The notes below the pieces were generated by a model. The model saw only the letters and a program-made list of their open reading frames with translations, made no database searches and was not told where the DNA came from. The position numbers and the translations under genes were made by a program. Below, piece by piece: positions 61,473 through 64,000 of a stretch of 64,000 bases of DNA (positions within the stretch are counted from its first letter, which is position 1; every line of letters begins with the position of its first letter). Source of the DNA: Flavobacterium flevense (GTDB lineage: Bacteria; Bacteroidota; Bacteroidia; Flavobacteriales; Flavobacteriaceae). The stretch covers positions 372,001 through 436,000 of the forward strand of contig NZ_FRCC01000002.1 of assembly GCF_900142775.1 (NCBI RefSeq). The letters run 5' to 3'.

Positions 61473-62195
61473 TTATAACTTATTTGTTAAAACGGGAGTA
61501 ACTATTAATCCAATTATTGTGGCTGAAATAATTGTGACAATAATTGTTCCATATTCATGGAATTTTAAGCCTGTTAAAAACCTAAATGTGATTATTATTA
61601 GAGTAATTATTGAAAATATCAACCAATATTTAAAATTAATTGGATGGTTTTCAATTGGGTTTATTGGTAATTTGCTAAAACTAATGAGTAATATAATTGC
61701 GCCAATCAAGCTACTTGAATGTTGCAAGATTTTAAAAACGGGAACTTGTAAATTAAATAAATCGATCGTTTTGTTTAACAACGGTATGATTTCTACAAAA
61801 TATCCATGATTGTGGGTGAAACTATCCCAAAGTAAATGAGAGGTAATTCCAATTATAAAAGATATTATTACTACTATCCAATTATGTTTAAAATGATTGA
61901 TCCAATCAAAATTTTTATAAGGAAGTAATCGGGTTTTAATTTGTTTTGGTAGATTAAAAAATAAAGAATGGCGAACTATTGTATGGAATAGTATTGAAAT
62001 TATAATAGCTAATGGTAAATCAAACCAAAATATGCCAGAAAGAGTATGGCTATAGATACTTTGAACTTTCATTCTTAAAAAATATTCGAAATCAGGAGTT
62101 ATACTTCCAACAATAAGTGCTGTTAATGAAATCCATTTTTTAGGTAAATAAGAAAGCGGCAAAATTATGGCAGGATGTGAAAATGTAAATGGCAT
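61473..62195 (-). CDS. DUF4184 family membrane protein
   Basis: A 240-residue membrane protein with about five or six helices: MPFTFSHPAIILPLSYLPKKWISLTALIVGSITPDFEYF at the start (the DUF4184 hallmark with His-Pro and PDFEY), and a conserved GITSHLLWDSFTHNHGYF with His pairs that may bind metal. Related to membrane-bound metal-dependent hydrolases of the YfhO/YdjM kind; function unknown. Four bp separate it from the LysR gene upstream. Confidence 0.83.
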   Translation of the reverse strand: MPFTFSHPAIILPLSYLPKKWISLTALIVGSITPDFEYFLRMKVQSIYSHTLSGIFWFDLPLAIIISILFHTIVRHSLFFNLPKQIKTRLLPYKNFDWINHFKHNWIVVIISFIIGITSHLLWDSFTHNHGYFVEIIPLLNKTIDLFNLQVPVFKILQHSSSLIGAIILLISFSKLPINPIENHPINFKYWLIFSIITLIIITFRFLTGLKFHEYGTIIVTIISATIIGLIVTPVLTNKL

Positions 62196-62199
62196 TTTT

Positions 62200-63087
62200 T
62201 TATTTTTTACTAATTTTTTCCGTTAAAAATTCTATTGCAGCTTGTGAAATTTGGGACTGATTTCCTTTTGGAGTGGCCAATAAAATATCAGTAAACAAAG
62301 CTGTTTTTTTTAATTCAATAAATTCTAATTCAGGATAGTTATGGCTTTTCATAATGGCGGTAGGCACAATTGAAATTCCCAAACCATTTTTGACTAACTG
62401 AATAATAGACGAAATATTATTCGATTCGTGAACCACTTTTGGTTTAAAACCATATTGCGCACAAATTTGTAATAAAGCATCATAAAAATAAGGTGCATAT
62501 TGCTTATTAAAAAATACAAAGGTGGCTGTTTTTAGGGATTCAAAATCGTTTTCGGAAGAAATGCTGTAATTATTTCGATTAAAGACCAATGAAAAGCTGT
62601 CCTGATACCACAATCTGGAATCAATTTTTGAAGAATGCAATGGCGAACGGATGATTCCAAAATCGATTTTTCCTTCTTCCAGAGCCGCAATTTGTTTGAC
62701 GGTTGGCACTTCATACAATCGAAAATTGACATAGGGATATTGTGCTGATAAAAATTGTATCAGTTTAGAAATATCTCCCGAAAAAGTCGAACTCACATAA
62801 GCAATCCGAAATTCTCCACTTTGATTTTCGCTTATTTTTTTAGTTGTTGCATTAACTCTTTTCAGATTCTGAAGCAATTCCTGGATTTCTTTTTGGTAAT
62901 ATTTCCCTGCATCGGTAAGGATTACCCGTTTGTTATTACGCTCAAAAAGTGTCGCTCCCAGTTCGTTTTCTAATTCTTTAATCTGCCGGCTCAAGGGCGG
63001 TTGCGAAATAAACAATTTATCGGCTGCACGAACAAAGCTGAGTTCTTCGGCTAATTTCAGGAAATATTTTAAGTGACGTAATTCCAT
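62200..63087 (-). CDS. LysR family transcriptional regulator
   Basis: A 295-residue regulator with an N-terminal winged helix-turn-helix (ELRHLKYFLKLAEELSFVRAADKLFISQPPLSRQIKELE) and a periplasmic-binding-like effector domain (FRIAYVSSTFSGDISKLIQF to the end; GLGISIVPTAI). Effector unknown. It is divergent from the methyltransferase at 63366 with a 278-bp gap, the arrangement in which LysR regulators often control their neighbour. Confidence 0.92.
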   Translation of the reverse strand: MELRHLKYFLKLAEELSFVRAADKLFISQPPLSRQIKELENELGATLFERNNKRVILTDAGKYYQKEIQELLQNLKRVNATTKKISENQSGEFRIAYVSSTFSGDISKLIQFLSAQYPYVNFRLYEVPTVKQIAALEEGKIDFGIIRSPLHSSKIDSRLWYQDSFSLVFNRNNYSISSENDFESLKTATFVFFNKQYAPYFYDALLQICAQYGFKPKVVHESNNISSIIQLVKNGLGISIVPTAIMKSHNYPELEFIELKKTALFTDILLATPKGNQSQISQAAIEFLTEKISKK

Positions 63088-63179
63088 GAATACTTTTTAA
63101 GTATTAATAATTGACAAATTAAGTATTTTTAAGTCATATATAAAAATTATAGGTTTGTGAAATAAATAAGCCTTTTTTA

Positions 63180-63336
63180 GCCACGAATTCACGAATTTAA
63201 ATTAAAAATAGGAATGTCTCATTTCACTAATTAAAGTTAGTGTATTCGAAGCTAATGAATGAGTAAGCGAGTGTCAAAGTAAAGAATTAGTGGAATAATT
63301 GAGTTTAGTAAAAACTCTTATTCGTGCATTCGTGGC
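63180..63336. repeat. 157-bp element with 17-bp terminal inverted repeats in the divergent gap
   Basis: The ends GCCACGAATTCACGAAT (63180-63196) and ATTCGTGCATTCGTGGC (63320-63336) are inverted, one mismatch. The middle carries no open frame. Similar to other hairpin repeats in the window. It lies between the LysR and methyltransferase genes, so it could alter their regulation. Confidence 0.6.
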
Positions 63337-63365
63337 AAATAATGAATGAAATAAAATTTATAACT

Positions 63366-64000
63366 ATGAAAAAATCAACAGTAACAGAAATCAGAGAACG
63401 TTTTGATAATGAAGTAGAACGTTTTTCGAATTTAGAAACCGGACAGGTGGCTACAATGGATGCTAAAATTGTATTAGAATTGATCACCTGCACCACAAGA
63501 GCTATAAAACCGGAAGCAAAAACCATCTTAGATTTAGGTTGTGGAGCGGGAAATTATACGTTGAAAATGTTGTCTAAAGTACCCGATTTAGAGTGTACTT
63601 TGGTCGATTTGAGTGGGAATATGTTAGACAAAGCTTTCGAACGTGTTACTGAAGCAACAACTGCCAAAGTGGAGACGATACAAGGAGATATTCGTGATAT
63701 CGAATTGCCTAAAAATCATTTTGATATTATTTTGGCAGGTGCCGTTTTGCATCATTTACGAGAAGATTCCGATTGGGAATTGGTATTTCAAAAATTGTAT
63801 GACAGCTTAACACCGGGAGGTTGTTTCTTTATTTCAGACTTGGTGACTCAGGATCATCAAGCTGTAAATCAATTGACCTGGAAAATGTATGGGGATTATT
63901 TAAAGCAACACGGAGGTTCAGAATACCAACAAAAAGTATTTGATTATATCGAAAAAGAAGATACACCAAGATCGATGACCTATCAATTGGATTTAATGAA
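63366..64000 (+). CDS. Class I SAM-dependent methyltransferase, N-terminal part
   Basis: At least 211 residues, open at the right edge. The ATG at 63366 opens MKKSTVTEIRERFDNEVERFSNLETGQ; SAM motif I is ILDLGCGAGNYTLKML (about 57-72), followed by LVDLSGNMLDKA and FDIILAGAVLHHLRED, then a Gly-rich LTPGGCFFISDLV. Substrate unknown. It is divergent from LysR, which may regulate it. Confidence 0.88.
   Translation, partial: MKKSTVTEIRERFDNEVERFSNLETGQVATMDAKIVLELITCTTRAIKPEAKTILDLGCGAGNYTLKMLSKVPDLECTLVDLSGNMLDKAFERVTEATTAKVETIQGDIRDIELPKNHFDIILAGAVLHHLREDSDWELVFQKLYDSLTPGGCFFISDLVTQDHQAVNQLTWKMYGDYLKQHGGSEYQQKVFDYIEKEDTPRSMTYQLDLM

Overview
The window is a piece of a low-GC Bacteroidota chromosome, almost certainly Flavobacterium or a close relative. 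The evidence is gliding lipoprotein GldH beside RicT and a class A penicillin-binding protein, outer-membrane proteins of the CarboxypepD-regulatory/plug type, GH3 and DUF4175 proteins typical of the group, promoters of the Bacteroidota form TAnnTTTG rather than TATAAT, and few Shine-Dalgarno sites. Family names come from recognising protein sequence; no database search was run.

Layout. 1-21.3 kb (mostly minus strand): outer-membrane receptor (partial), GT9 + DUF4254, upp, DUF6427, DUF6341, purD, a phenylacetate-CoA-ligase-like enzyme, ORF6N, GT2, then an operon of an M23-type membrane anchor, a GH3 ligase, a nucleosidase-like DUF6909 protein and a UDP-glucuronate decarboxylase. tatA, a porin-like gene, a DUF433/DUF5615 pair, tex, a Fic protein, DUF1294, an AAA-DUF4143 ATPase with an operator-like array, and rpiB follow. 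21.3-22.0 kb is a 666-bp AT-rich gene-free stretch that I propose as a replication-origin candidate. 22-53.5 kb (mostly plus strand): rnr, a DUF2807 protein, a LysE transporter, tRNA-Cys with a tandem array of tRNA 3'-end remnants, folB, a broken toxin with its antitoxin, glnS, a YtxH envelope cluster, an SPFH protein, gltX, DUF4175-ybeY-mnmG with four parS sites, an OmpH-type lipoprotein, a Pif1-like helicase, trhO, rhuM, ricT-gldH-PBP1A and a CoA-transferase pair split by a DUF4265 gene. 53.6-63.1 kb (minus strand): class I fumarase, an FKBP isomerase flanked by two 23-residue membrane peptides, REP arrays around an IS200-like transposase, SpmAB, an exonuclease, a serine hydrolase, an O6-methylguanine methyltransferase, DUF4184 and a LysR regulator. 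A partial methyltransferase ends the window.

Most genes are housekeeping: tRNA charging and modification, RNA decay, nucleotide and folate synthesis, and envelope assembly. Single accessory genes (Fic, ORF6N, RhuM, toxin-antitoxin pairs, AAA-DUF4143) are scattered among them without any prophage or island. The most unusual items are: (1) two near-identical 23-residue peptide genes hugging the FKBP gene, whose 13 nucleotide differences are all silent but one; (2) the tandem tRNA-Cys 3'-end/terminator array with 90-bp period; (3) a parS cluster that encodes the C-terminus of YbeY, about 16 kb from the origin candidate; (4) a GH3 ligase translationally coupled to a protein whose C-terminal half resembles AMP nucleosidase; (5) a palindromic element inserted in frame in two unrelated genes; and (6) a 32-bp-phased palindrome array before the AAA-DUF4143 gene.
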